Of a DNA stretch of 64,000 bases, positions 37,140-49,900 are shown piece after piece (the first letter of the stretch is position 1; each line of letters starts with the position of its first letter). The notes under the pieces were generated by a model. The model made no database searches and had not been told where the DNA came from. It worked only from the letters and a program-made list of their open reading frames with translations. This stretch comes from Styela clava. Its lineage: Eukaryota > Chordata > Ascidiacea > Stolidobranchia > Styelidae. A program made the position numbers and the translations under genes. The stretch lies in NCBI RefSeq assembly GCF_964204865.1, contig NC_135255.1:6229135-6293134 (forward strand). Direction: 5' to 3'.

Positions 37140-40100
37140 CAGTGGCGTGCCTAGAGTAAAGATGCTAAGTATGACTACTTACACGTATTCGATTCTTATC
37201 CGATTCCTAAATTTTTGATTCCGATTCTCGATTCCTCGACATATCTTGCCGAGAAAACATACCCACTTAACCGCTTGAACCCGGCAAGCCGGTTTACCGG
37301 CTTGTTTGAGTACGCTCTGTGCCCCGGCAAGCCGGTTTACCGGCTTGTTTTTCGTGTCGGAAGGAATCAACTTTATGATCTCGTATCTCAAGAACCACAA
37401 TGAGTATTTAAATAAATTTTAGATTGCATGAAAGCTTGTTATTGGGACTAATTATATTGTAAATATCGGTGCTCTAATATACGATGTTTCAGTAAAATTA
37501 GCAATTTGAAAGTGCGTATGAAATTATTGTATGATAACAAATATTTAATATAAAGAATTTCGACTTTTTGCCTAAATAGCCACATATTCAATCGGCAATA
37601 TATGTGGAGAATTTGAATAGCTTTTTATATACGTATCCAAAACGATTTTACGATGAGCCATTCAAATTTTATGGCCAAATATATTAGATTATCTGTAGAT
37701 TTAACAGTGACGCTGCGTCAAAATGATGTACTCATTGAAGAGAGGCTACGTCTCGTCACGTACAACTTTACGTATATTACGCAAATGCAACTAAACGTGA
37801 CGATATCCGCAATAACGTTACGTCGAGATGTTATTATTTAAATGTCCGCAGATAGTAATTAATTAACCCGATGCTACACATTCAAAATTCGCACTACGCT
37901 TTGACTTTGACTGCCCGCTCAAGCCCCATTAAGTTTTGGTTACGTATACGCAATATGAACAAGATTGTGATTTTATTAGCAAATAACGGAACAATAAAAA
38001 CTATCAAAAATGTATGTACATAAAAGACTGCTTGCTAAAATTTTTAAATTGAATATTGCACTTTGTTGTGCCCGGAACAATGAAGAACATGAAAATACTA
38101 TGCAGATAAAAGACACATTCTAAATCCAATATTGCACTTTGTTGTGCCAGTTATACCTATGGTTGTTGGTTTCGTTATCTATACATAGGTACTCATTACA
38201 GAATTTGTACTTATATACTGTCTCGCATCGTTTCAGCAACGCTTTGTCTTTATCAGCTGGATTGGTTTTTTGGCAATAATGTAAATTTTGCTGCATACGA
38301 CGCATCTATTATTAGAACTGGCATTTTGCGGTAGGGTATCTAGTTCTGGCGACGTATATGATCTTGTTGGAATAAGAGTTGCTCTTTCTGCATTATTAGT
38401 TCTCTCAGATATTGATCCATCCACTTGCTTCGCCTAACATTCGTACAATCAGATATTTTGATCTGCAGAGCAGGAAAGTACTTATTTTGGTTGATATTTG
38501 AACAAATACTGATGGGCGAATAAAACATTTTCCACGTGAAATTTTATATGACGATATTAACTTCACTTCGCTATTACTGCACGCATTACTCGACGTCGGT
38601 ACTTCAATCCATACAGGGTTAATATCATATCGAAACTCGGCGACCGATGACCCGCTGAGAACGTCGTCGTGAAAGTTATCTTGCGCATTTTGCCACGCAA
38701 TACGTTTCGAACGTACGAATCAACATCTTCATGACGGTAGTCACGTGATCGACTTTTGCGTAGCTGCGTAATCAGTGCGTCATGGCCGCTTATCGAAGTT
38801 GTTCACCCGACACAATGATACACAATTAAATATTTAAATATAAAATTGGTTATATGGCAGCCACAATAATAATTCGAATATCAACAAAAAGCTTATAAAA
38901 AACTCTTTATGAACATCAAATATTGGCGGTATATTTTTTACCAAAATAACAAAATTTCAAGCCAAAACTCACATACATGCAGAAAAATCACTGTTAGATT
39001 AGGATCAATTTTATTAATTTTGACAAAATGTATTTCGAAATGGAAAATACATTCTGAATGCACGATAAAATTTCCTTTCGATTGAAATGTCACACAACGT
39101 GCTACCTATAATTGGTAAAAAATTATAAGCGTGCCAAATAGCCAGTATTCAGACTTATTTTATTGTTCTACCAATACGGCGCCGCGAACCTTCAGGGTGA
39201 GCGAGTAACTTCGCTCAGAGCCGTCAGAGTTCAATACTATATGAAATCAAACACGGGAGCTATGTTCAAATATGTGGAAGGATAAAATTAAGTAGTATGA
39301 ATATTTAATCTGTCACAGTAGACAAAATCGCACAAAAAAAAACGAATTCCTGAGAACCCATAGAGACTTTTGAAATAAATAAACGTAAAAACCTTTTAGC
39401 CAAAAATACATATATATATAGTGAAGTTTGCGACGTCGTAGCAACTCAGCATAGCAGTAAATCAGTAGCCTACATAGCCTATATGTGAAGGACTTGCCAT
39501 AAAACGTTGTTTGCAATCCAAATGTAATCCTAAGAATCGATTCCAATGCATCGGAATTGATTCTAGTCGATTCCGCGGAGAATCGATTCTGTAATCAAAA
39601 CCAGACTTGATTCCGCCATCGCTAGGCCCTAGAGGGGGACGAGAGGGACAGCTGCCCCGGGCACCACGTTGTGAGGGCAGCAGAACCAAGCTGTAGAGTT
39701 TACGTTATTACACTTGTTTTTCTCGATGTGTTTTTATCTGATTAAAAGCTGACAGTAGTCTCGTGTGATTGACTGCGGTGATGATGAGTCAACAATGTAT
39801 GTTTTCCCGACCGTTGACCCAAAAAAATTCTTTCTATATTTCACAATTGCAACATTTTTATGGCTCATTTTGATAGTGGTTTCGAGAGTTGACGCCTCAA
39901 ACTGGTTAATATGTCCCAAACAATCATTTCAATTCAAAATATTCAACCCTGTTATTTAAAAGTACCGATGTCAAATTAGCGGCTGTCAAGTTTATCTTTG
40001 ACTAGCACCGAAAAGAAATTCCTGACGAGCGAGGTGGAGGAGGCTGTCGTTCAGACATTTGTTGGCAGCAAAGTAGCGATTAGACATAAGTTTGAGTTTG

Positions 40101-40305
40101 TTGTTTATTTAGTTTAATGATTTATTCAGTAAAACAAACGTTTCTTTCTTACTTGACTTTTGATTTATTTGGTCTCATGTATAACGACATCTATAAACTC
40201 TTTGACCCCCGAATTAATAATATTAATTATTTTTTTGAGTTAAGAATAAGGGGCGTTATAATCAAAAGCTCTCCCGGGACAGCAGAAAAGTTTGGCACGC
40301 CCCTG
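37140..40305. mobile_element. Possible 3.2-kb hAT-like element
   Basis: Left end CAGTGGCGTGCC and right end (reverse complement) CAGGGGCGTGCC are inverted. The flanks CCCATGGC (37132-37139) and CCCATGAC (40306-40313) match at 7 of 8 bases. Inside are a twin hairpin (37285-37347), a short tandem duplication ending ATATTGCACTTTGTTGTGCC (near 38055 and 38130), an ATCGATTCC-rich stretch (39530-39600) and a second internal terminus-like block (CTGCCCCGGGCACC, about 39650). That last block may mean one element nested in another. No transposase frame seen. Confidence 0.55.
37285..37347. repeat. Two identical 20-nt hairpins, 43 bp apart
   Basis: CAAGCCGGTTTACCGGCTTG occurs at 37285-37304 and 37328-37347. 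Each can form an 8-bp stem with a 4-nt loop. The preceding CCCCGG/CCCGG is also shared. Confidence 0.85.
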
Positions 40306-40791
40306 CCCATGACTAGTGTGTAAGGTAGTTTATTCCTAGCAGTTTGCCATTACAGCTGTAGCGTAGGCTATGTACGATTTAACGTCCAAATGAACATAGG
40401 CTAAAAGAACTGCAGGATAATAATTTATTGAAACGCCTAATTTAAGGATTAATCTGCGCACGTAATGTAGTAACGTTTGTGCAAAAGGAAATTGATATGT
40501 GTAATTGATATGCACGCTTCGGACTTTCGAATTTAAGTTTTATCTGCACCCATGCCTTTCGATATTTACTGATCGTGTTAAAATTCCCAACAATAGAAAT
40601 CCAAAACGCCTCGTGTCTATAACCGGAAGTGGAAATAGCTATTGATCTGGTTGAGTCACATATACCGTATATTCTTGAAATATTGCTAACACAAGCTTAC
40701 AGAAACATATGCGTCATGCAAAATAGACTATACCATAGGCGACGAGAAGGAATTGAAAAACAGTGATTTTTATGAAAGAAGGGCAAACAGC

Positions 40792-41730
40792 ATGTTGGAA
40801 ATACATCCTAAAATTAGTTTGAAAGGGAAGGAAAGATGGCGAACGTCAAAGCGAAATATAAAATGGTATTTTTTGTTAGCAATCGTTGTTTTTATATTTT
40901 TCTGGACTTTCGTAAAAATGCGAAAATTAGAATGGTCGCCGTCGATTCAAAATAGTGTATCTGTGAAATATGGAGGATATGAGAACATTCGCGGATCATC
41001 GCCATTGAAATTGCGTTGCACTACTTGTGCTCTTGTCACCAACTCCGGGCACACAATCGGATCGTACTTGGGGCGTCAAATAGATCAAACCGATTGCGTA
41101 TTTCGGTTGAATCGAGCTCCCGTTACAGATTACGACGATGACGTGGGGAGCAAAACTACAATACGCGTGGTGTCAATGAGAAATCTTAATGCAACTTTAA
41201 GCAACGAAGCTCTCAGAAAATCACTTGGTGATGTTGTTATAGTGTACAGCAGACATAAGAAAAGTGAACATGCTGTCGCCCAGAACAAAGTTCGGCGTTT
41301 GATTTCCGAAAATAATATCGAGGCATCTATTTTTATGATAACGGATGAAACACTGAAGATAATAGATGGAACATTTCGTGACCATGTTTATTTGGGATCG
41401 AATAAGGCAATTACAACAAAAAACTTGCCAACGACAGGGTTTACTGCCTTTACAACTGCAATGGAAATATGTCAAAACCGGTTGGACATTTATGGTATGG
41501 TCCCCCCATATCACTGCTTGAAATATATGAATACATATGATGCTCCATACAGCTATTTTCCCCCAGGAAACCAAATTCCAAGCTGCAAAAGAGAGAATAG
41601 TTATGGGAAGCGCTATGCAAGTTCACATATTTTCACGGAGGAAGCCATAGCTATTCGGGATTTAACACAAGACTGCAGTGAAGTCAGATTTTTCTCTCCA
41701 GACTGGAAGAAAAGACTGAGTGAGCAGTAA
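40792..41730 (+). CDS. ST6GalNAc-type sialyltransferase (GT29), single exon
   Basis: 312 aa from the ATG at 40792; the frame is open further upstream, but the next ATG (40772) is in another frame. It is a Golgi type II membrane protein: short basic cytosolic tail, membrane segment about 25-41, stem, then a GT29 domain. Sialyl motif L starts at C76-x-x-C79 with ALVTNSGHTIG and runs through DCVFRLNRAP to DVGSKTTIRVV. Motif S is at about 213-236 (PTTGFTAFTTAM..IYGM). Motif VS is H279-x4-E284. The PDW near the C-terminus is also typical. Motif III, usually HYYE after Pro-Tyr in ST6GALNAC3-6, reads SYFP (254-257). Family role: transfer of sialic acid from CMP-sialic acid in alpha-2,6 linkage to GalNAc on glycoproteins or glycolipids. 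One N-glycosylation site at N133. Vertebrate homologues have introns, so the single exon could be an ancestral retrocopy. Confidence 0.9.
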   Translation: MLEIHPKISLKGKERWRTSKRNIKWYFLLAIVVFIFFWTFVKMRKLEWSPSIQNSVSVKYGGYENIRGSSPLKLRCTTCALVTNSGHTIGSYLGRQIDQTDCVFRLNRAPVTDYDDDVGSKTTIRVVSMRNLNATLSNEALRKSLGDVVIVYSRHKKSEHAVAQNKVRRLISENNIEASIFMITDETLKIIDGTFRDHVYLGSNKAITTKNLPTTGFTAFTTAMEICQNRLDIYGMVPPYHCLKYMNTYDAPYSYFPPGNQIPSCKRENSYGKRYASSHIFTEEAIAIRDLTQDCSEVRFFSPDWKKRLSEQ

Positions 41731-41830
41731 CCGTCTCACGGGATGGCCATTGACTGGCGAACAAGGCATCTCGCGAGCATATAAAATTTTGTACTGTCCC
41801 AAATGACAATTAATCGACCTTAAACTAAAT

Positions 41831-41836
41831 AATAAA
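41831..41836 (+). terminator. Sialyltransferase polyadenylation signal
   Basis: AATAAA about 100 nt after the stop codon. Confidence 0.55.
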
Positions 41837-43994
41837 CGGAACTCGGAGACTCTAAGTCCATTTTATAATTTGCAATATTTATCCTTTTCCTTAATCCGAT
41901 TTTGGATGCACTGTGATGTTCATGTTATTATTATTCTTTACATATTTCAAATACCGCATTTATTATATTATCATCAAGCGATATCGAATAATAAAAAAAA
42001 CATTTTGACAGTAATATTGTGTTGGGGCTTCAAAAGTTTGCAGTTAGACCACCACGCACGTCAGAGCTAGAGCTGGGTGTCTTGAAACAATGATCCTGTA
42101 CGTCGAAACGGAGAGGTTTAGACATTCGGAAACGCGTATTATGACGTCATATAGAATGCTAACGGAAATCGTCAAGGTATCACCTTTTGAACCAATGAAA
42201 AATACATCATTTTTGTCGAAATTATTGCAGATGTGTATGGCTTCGCTGGTTGAGAACATTCCGTGGCATGGGATAGAGTAGCAAACAATAATATCGGTCA
42301 GAGACTGAAGACTACCTTGTGTCTCATCACTAATTAATTAATAACCCGCTAATTATACGACATAATTCATCCAAAATCAATAGGCTTCTGGTCCGACATA
42401 TGATGAATGCACATGCAAAATTTGGAGCAGATTAAACCTCGCTTTCGTGAGATACCGCGTGCATCTAACAGACAAACAGACCTATCAATACCTATCAACA
42501 TACTTACCGATTAAAATTGATAAGTAATAAGACCAACAACTACATGAGATTCTATGCTAGTAACATTGATCCACTTACATAGTAACGTGATAATAATTTG
42601 TCACAGCTTGACCTTAAATATCTGTTAGTTCCATCCATCTAAACTCCCTGAAAAAGAGTCTCACTGCAGACCATACAGCTAGAAAATTGAGATCTGACTA
42701 AACAGGCAAACGCGTAGAAGTTTTTGAAGGAAGTGCTAATTTGAGACCGCGTGACATAATTAATCAGGGGAAAGTGGCTACCTTCTTCTAACGTTTTTCT
42801 AATTGTTCACCAGTTTTCTTTCATTTACATGTACAAACTTGAACTGTTTACGTATTTTTCTCGTGCTATTTGTTCACTGTTTTGTCGTCAACTAAAACCG
42901 TTCGGAAAAAAATAACCTGCACGAGGTGCGTTGTATTATCATTTCATATTCTCGAATTAGCTTCAAGTGCTTTCTTTTTCGTGGATTTAATCCTTGGAAA
43001 TATCTGATATTTTACAATGAACTCGATAATGGTGCCATGTTTTACTGTTTGTGACAAACTTGTAGGAATTGTGTTTCGTTTTGATTCGGAGATAAAATTT
43101 CGTTTCGATTTTGAAACACCAAATAGAAATTTATTTTAAAAATTCCGCGTAATTTTCTTTCAGCTATATATTAACTTCTCTCGCGAAAAACAATCATGAA
43201 AAAAAGCTCGTAGTCTACTCAGGTTCGCTTACAAATCCTTTCGAACTCCTTTCGCATTTTCTCGGTTGCATTGTATGCAGATTGATTCGAACCATTCGAA
43301 AAAACGAAAAAAATGAAAACTATATAATCAGACACACGCCGATAATCAGAACTATACCATTTATGGTTAGAAAAAGTGATTTTTTACGCTATCGCCAACA
43401 ATTTTGCAAATATATATGTACGCTACGTATTCTTTTCAAACTAATTTCTAATTAGATTTTTTTTCTGATATAAGATAATACCAGCATGTTTGTTCCATTA
43501 TGTTTTACATCACTATTTGCATGATCGCTGGCAGATAGAGTTACCACAAAAATAAAAAATAAATTTTCACCTAATATAAAGAAACGAGGAAGATCAATAT
43601 ATACGACGTTTACACGAGTACGTGAATATTTATTCGTGTTTAGCTGTCTATGTGCTGTACCACGAGCCACGTAATAGTAATCATAATGTCTCAACGAGCG
43701 CAATCATATAATGTAATTTATCTTCGATAAATGTTTTGAAAGAGTTGTAAAAAGCCTAATTTGAATCATTCATAAATTTAAAAATGAAATAATGCAGTTG
43801 GCAAGCAGAATCGTATGAATAGTGTTATTATTTCTTTGCCAAGTATGCGCATTGCCTGAGGCCTAGTTAGGTACATGCGTCGTCCTTTCTGCCTTACGTT
43901 AGATGCCGGAATACTTCTAACGTAAACCGGTTGTAACGCTTGTACATGTGAACGATTAGACGTAAACAATGAATTCAGATTATTGGCAGTTCAG
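41837..43994. other. Spacer between sialyltransferase and GT31 gene A
   Basis: No exon or defined repeat recognised. It must contain the promoter of the GT31 gene that starts at 43995. Confidence 0.5.
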
Positions 43995-46900
43995 ATGTCT
44001 TATATCGCTCCTTGTCAGGTTATTAGGTATTTAATAAGTAAAGCATCCATGATTGCTAAATTATCAGAAATTCTTCATGCTAATAAGCATATTATCCGAG
44101 GAGCGATTGCCGGAATACTCTTTGGATTCGTGTATAACTACGGTCGAATGGGATGTCTGATAGGACGGAATGCGTTAGAAGAGCTGTATAAAACGTAAGT
44201 AAAATATTATGCAATGGTATATATATATATATATATAGATAGGAAATGACTGGGCCCTTTCACATGATTCGTTAGCAGTTATTACCACAGACAACATTGT
44301 CAAGAAACTGATGACAAGGGTACGCTTCCATTTATCATAATTTGCACCAATATTTCACCACGGTATATAGGCTATACTTTATATATATATTTGGTAAAAG
44401 TTTTCCTAAATTCTTTTTAAAGTCCTGTTTTGTGATAATGATTGAATTGAACATTTTTTTACCTTTTTTGCAAATTCAAGAATCGTCATTTAGCTTTGGA
44501 ACTGTAATCAAAATAATTATACAATGCCACCAGCACCTGCAAAGCCTTGGTAAACTGTTTTTACTTGAACGACCTCTAGCTATATATATATATAATATCG
44601 GAAAGTATTTGAACATTGAGGAAAGGTTCTTCTATACTCAGGATTTCGCTTTCTCAATTACAAAAGCGCAAAGAATAAAATAGCTTACATGCGTGTTTGC
44701 TCTTACAATATAAAATTAAAGATGTACCGATACTACTTTTATCGCCGATATGATTACGATCCGATAGCAACAAAAAATGGCGAAACCGATATGCTGATAT
44801 TTCAAAAAGCCAATATTCCGATACGAATATTTCGATAATATATAATTTTCATTCTGACTGCAGGGACAGACAGAATAAAATAGTTATCTGCAAACTATAT
44901 TCGTAGTGATCATTATTTCAGCCTGGAGAACGGGTATTCCAGAATATAAGAAATTGGTATTTATGATTTAAATGCATATATGACGTGTGATTGGAATCAA
45001 TGCTAAAGTACTTGAATTAATAGCATAGTAAATTGCTTTGCAACATAGTACTTATGCAAAAGTGGCAGTTTCTATGGTAAATGAAAACGTGGCGCTATAA
45101 TACCCGTTTAAATTGCTAGGGTGGGGAGCGTTCGTTACTCAATGGCCAGACCGAGCAGTACGCTTGTACACAATCACCGACTATAGTATACTATTCAATA
45201 ACTGTGAAAAAAAATTCAGTTATCATATCACCATCCATATGAACCTACTAACTTTTAGAACAAGGTCTATTTGGAATAAGACATCGAACATTTGCTTTTC
45301 CCATGGTATACATGAGCAGGTAGGTTCCATTACATTTGAACCCACGTACATTTGAACCCATGACAATTGCACCTGTATGCCATTGCACCTATGGAATTTT
45401 TTTTGTTTCACGGATAGTTAAACCCATACTAACCCTAACCCATGGGTTTTAGCACCCGCAAATAGATTGAACCCGTGGATATACGCATGGGTTCAAATGT
45501 ACATGGGTTCAAATGTACGGTCACCGAGCAAGTAGACTCCTGGTTCAAGCGGGATACGTAAGACACTTGCGACAATTTTATATAAGATTACATTTTGTGA
45601 TTCAAAAAAATTAACAAAATGTAAGTACCGGCGCGGTTTCAACAAGATAGAGAGGTAACGTGGTAGCGCGATAGTGCGTATACACAGTCAGATTCGAAAA
45701 TCGTTCCGCGTATAGGGTAAGTGATTAGTGATAAAATACATTCCAGAGTGCGAGCACAATTCTAGCTTTCCCGGAAACTGACGGGTCGATTGGGACGAAA
45801 TTTGGCACGTAATTTTGGGCTGGTTTCCACGTGACCCAATAATTATTTTGTTGCAATTGGACCAGAAAAGTTTTTTGTGATTTGGAGGCGGATACTGGTT
45901 AAATAAGCCATCAATCAAATCACAATCGAATTATTTCGTGATTTAGAAGCTGTTCAGCGTCGTTTCGGGGATGGGAAAGCGTTTGTCTGATCACTGGCAA
46001 CTTTTTCGAGTAGTTTTGGCGGTGGGCGCCGTGATACAGAACTGTCATGGTTAGACAATACTTCTGAATATCGAAGTTAATTAACAAAGTCAATTAATTT
46101 TGTCGTTTCGCATGTCTCTTTCTATATTTAGTCCTATTTCGTAAACACTAAGCCTAAATTTTCTTTAATTTAATAATTTTCATTGCGTTGTCTTCCAACG
46201 AGAATCTCATGTGATGGGACAGGCTTAAATTGCGATGGGACAGGAAAATATGTCCCATGAAGAAGCCTGGTAACGAATGATGATTAACACTTTTGGATTT
46301 TGCTCCGGAAAGCTTTGATTTCGCAAAAAAAAACGTTTCAAATTTCTAGTAAGAAATTCGAGATGGGTCGTTATTAAAAAAAAAATTGTGTAAAGGTCTA
46401 TAAAGACCCAATATCACACTGCGTACACTCTTAGATCCAGTTGTATTGTAAATGACATTCAATTTCAGGAACGAGCCGGATATACCAGAAATGTTTTTGC
46501 AAAATCTATCAAGCCCAAGTATTCCAACACCAGGAGATGACGGATTTCGACAAATGTGAGTAAAAGTTGGAGAAATTCTGCTTCATGTTGATTTTGAAAA
46601 TATTGAATATGACGAATAATTTTTAGAAGCTTTACTAAATTACTTACCAACGTACATCTGGAGAATTTATGCATGACTTCTCTCCATCCATCTATCCGTT
46701 CTGTTTTTCGCATTTAGGCCATTTAAAAATGCCACGCAGAATACACTTATTTTACTGAAAAGTATTGAAAGGTAGAAAATTATATTCCATTAATATAGCA
46801 CGCCCAGACGTTTTATGGGGTCAAAACACTTTCTGAAAATTATTATGGAATTATTACATAACATTGGCCGATATTTTTGAAAAAAACATTGTAATGGCTG

Positions 46901-49900
46901 AAATAAAAAGGCGTCTAAGATCAAAGTATTGTCTAATTCAGACCATGGCGACTGAAAGATATTATAGATACGAATTCGAAAGAAAAATATTCTATGATAT
47001 TCATTGTAACAATGGCCTGCTTTGATGTAAAGCGGAGATTCAATGCTCGTTTAACTTGGGGTACTATCAGCAATATTGAAGAAAAACGGTGAGTTGCTGT
47101 ATATGTTACTATTCTGTAAGGCCAATGTGATTTTAAACAAGTGAGCGATGCTTAAATTTATGAAAACGGAGACAAAACGGCAAAATACTGAAAAGAATTG
47201 CACCGAATGTCATATGAAGATGCGCCCGAGAGCCAATAAATTTATCTCGAGACGCTCATCCTTTAATAATAAAAATTCAGGAAATTTGAAACTACGACTC
47301 TGGCAACAGGATATTCCAGCAAAATGCCAAATTTGACTACCGGTGTGACTAGGGTTGCCAACCGTCCTTTATTTTTTAAAAGACAATCCTTTATTTAAGC
47401 GTCTCGGTCCTTGTCCTTTTTGGCATTTGAAAAAGATGCCAATTGTCCTTTATTTTTTCCAACGTCGTTTTGCCCAATAGTCATAGTACTGTGTTTGACA
47501 TGGTTCTGTTCTTAAAATATCGTCTACGTTTATGTATTTGCAAGTTTTTAATTTCGCTTTGGTTCGGCTCAAATAGCCGAAAAAATAACAATTTTCATTA
47601 ACATTGTTTGGGCCAATGTTAAATAAACATTAAATGAAAAACACATGAAGAAGATTGTTTTAATATAACTTTTTAGTTTGTATATAATCTTTATTTCATT
47701 GTTTTATATTGTTCTTTTCTGCAAGTTACAAGATGATGACGGTAATCTATGTCCTTTATTGAAACTTTTTATAGTTGGCAACCCTAGGTGGGACCCCACC
47801 AGTTTTGACAATATACTGATCGATAGCTCGAATCAAAGAGTCTTTTATCACAGTTACACAACGAACTAATCTCAGTTCCATAACACCGCCTTCATTGTCG
47901 AGTTTTCTTGATAACTTTTGTTAACTTTAGTACTTTTTTCTCAAGAATCGGCGTGATATTTGTCGTCGGAGATGGTATAACGACCACTCATAATAAAGTG
48001 TTGAATGATGAAAACAACATTTATGGTGACATATTGCAGACTAACACCAAGCAAAATGATAAACAAAAATCAATTTTGGTAAGATTTTTGATTTTCTAAT
48101 CATGAACCATAGCAGCAGTTAAGTTATACGTTCGTGTTATAATTTCAGTCCGCTGTTTACTATATATGCTCATAATTTTTTTCAGTCTCATATAAACGGT
48201 CTTCCGGAAAATCATATGTTCGAAAGTCACGTGAATAGACTTTAATTTCTTCAAAATATTGCTCTCTAGAGTGGAGGCCATTTATATTTCATCTAGGCAA
48301 TGCAAAAATATGGATCGACAAGCTAAAATTTAATTTTTGTATTTCGAGTAATTTATTATAATCCGGGGTTAGTCTCCGTAGCGTTTGACCCGTTTCGAAA
48401 ATTTGATCGATTCATGTTTTGTGTTCATGCAGTATTATTAAAATACTGCACTGTAAATAAACTTCTGTCAAACATATTGCGAACCACGGCCTTGCCTATG
48501 GTTAACAAGTCGGGTATGGGGATAATTAAGCCAGTTATTTGTTTGGGATGAATGGAATTGATGGCGAAGGAAGCCGTTATAGACCAGCGGTTAGGTGGAC
48601 CACCCAACGACAGCAATCCTTTCACACAGAATTACCCCCCAAGGGATGCGGACTCTTGCAGGGTAATCAGAAGCGTATTCTTGGGACTCTTGCAGGGTAA
48701 TCAGAAGCGTATTCCTAACGCTTTGCACGACGCGTCAATCGATTTGAAACAGATATTACATGGATTCCGAATGTACCTGCAAAATTAAATATGGCCCCAT
48801 TCATGAGTTATGGTCGGATTTGGAATCGTTAATCTTGAACTATTATTTTTTAGCTATTGTCTGGTTACCAATGGATAATCCAAAACTTGTGGGGACGAAC
48901 TGAATATGTTATTAACATGGACAGTACCATTTTCCCATACCTTCCAAATTTATATGAATATATTATGAGAATAGAAAAATATCAAAAACAAAATCTTATT
49001 CACTGCGGGTTTGGAATGAAAAGACCTCGACGTAAACCCAGGTAAGATAATTTCAATTTAACTTCATTAACATGCCTAACATGCCCGTGATTCCAGGTTA
49101 TTATGGGTAGTTCTCGCGTCCTGGACCTGGTCGGTGAAACATCGAACCCACTCTTTTCAGCTCATCAGTGGTGTATTAATGAGTAAATTTTTCAAAAGGC
49201 AAAGATGATAAATATGTGTGGTTGATGTGGTTCAAAGGTTTGTAAAAAAAAATAAAAAATAAAATAAAAAAAGCTACTGGAATTTTAATAGACCCATAGA
49301 CATTATATTTTAGGAGCTATCTAATTTTTTGTTTATATATATATATATATGCCAACTAAAGTGTCACTGCTGTAATAATAATGCCCATATTTGTGTTATT
49401 ATTAGGATAATAGTTTATCATAATATTAACATAATAGGTAATAGTAATAATAACATAACATGATAATAGTTTAGCGTAATAAATATAGAGTGCAATAGCA
49501 TTATATATATGCGTCCGAAGATTATGTAAATTAGCTTCACTATCTTTTTTTTTTCTAGGGATCCAAGTTTTCCGAACTATGTGTACTTGAATGATTATAA
49601 CAAACCATTTTTTCCGTCTCACTGTGAATCAAATCTTGTTGTTTCATCTTTCGATATGATTCGAAATCTTTACGGAACGGGTATTCTTACGAAAATGACT
49701 GAAGTAGGTCCAGACGTTCACATTTGGGGCATCTTGAGGGAGAAAATTCGTAAAAACCAACAACAGGAAAAGATGAACATCATAAGTCCTGAGGAATTTC
49801 TCAACACAAGTGACGCAAAAATTATTCTTCCATTAGCTTTTCAAATTCCATCTTTAATTACAAAGGGCAAAAACCCTTACAACTCATACTGGAATAGAAC

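Noticed and set aside
41221-41574. 117-codon minus frame
   Set aside because: Antisense shadow of the sialyltransferase coding sequence.
44342-44683. 113-codon frame in GT31 gene A intron 1
   Set aside because: Hydrophobic low-complexity product; lies between exons whose phases already join without it.
45430-45442. CTAACCCTAACCC as a telomere-type repeat
   Set aside because: Only about two units, at the centre of a foldback element made of similar AACCCAT words; no array.
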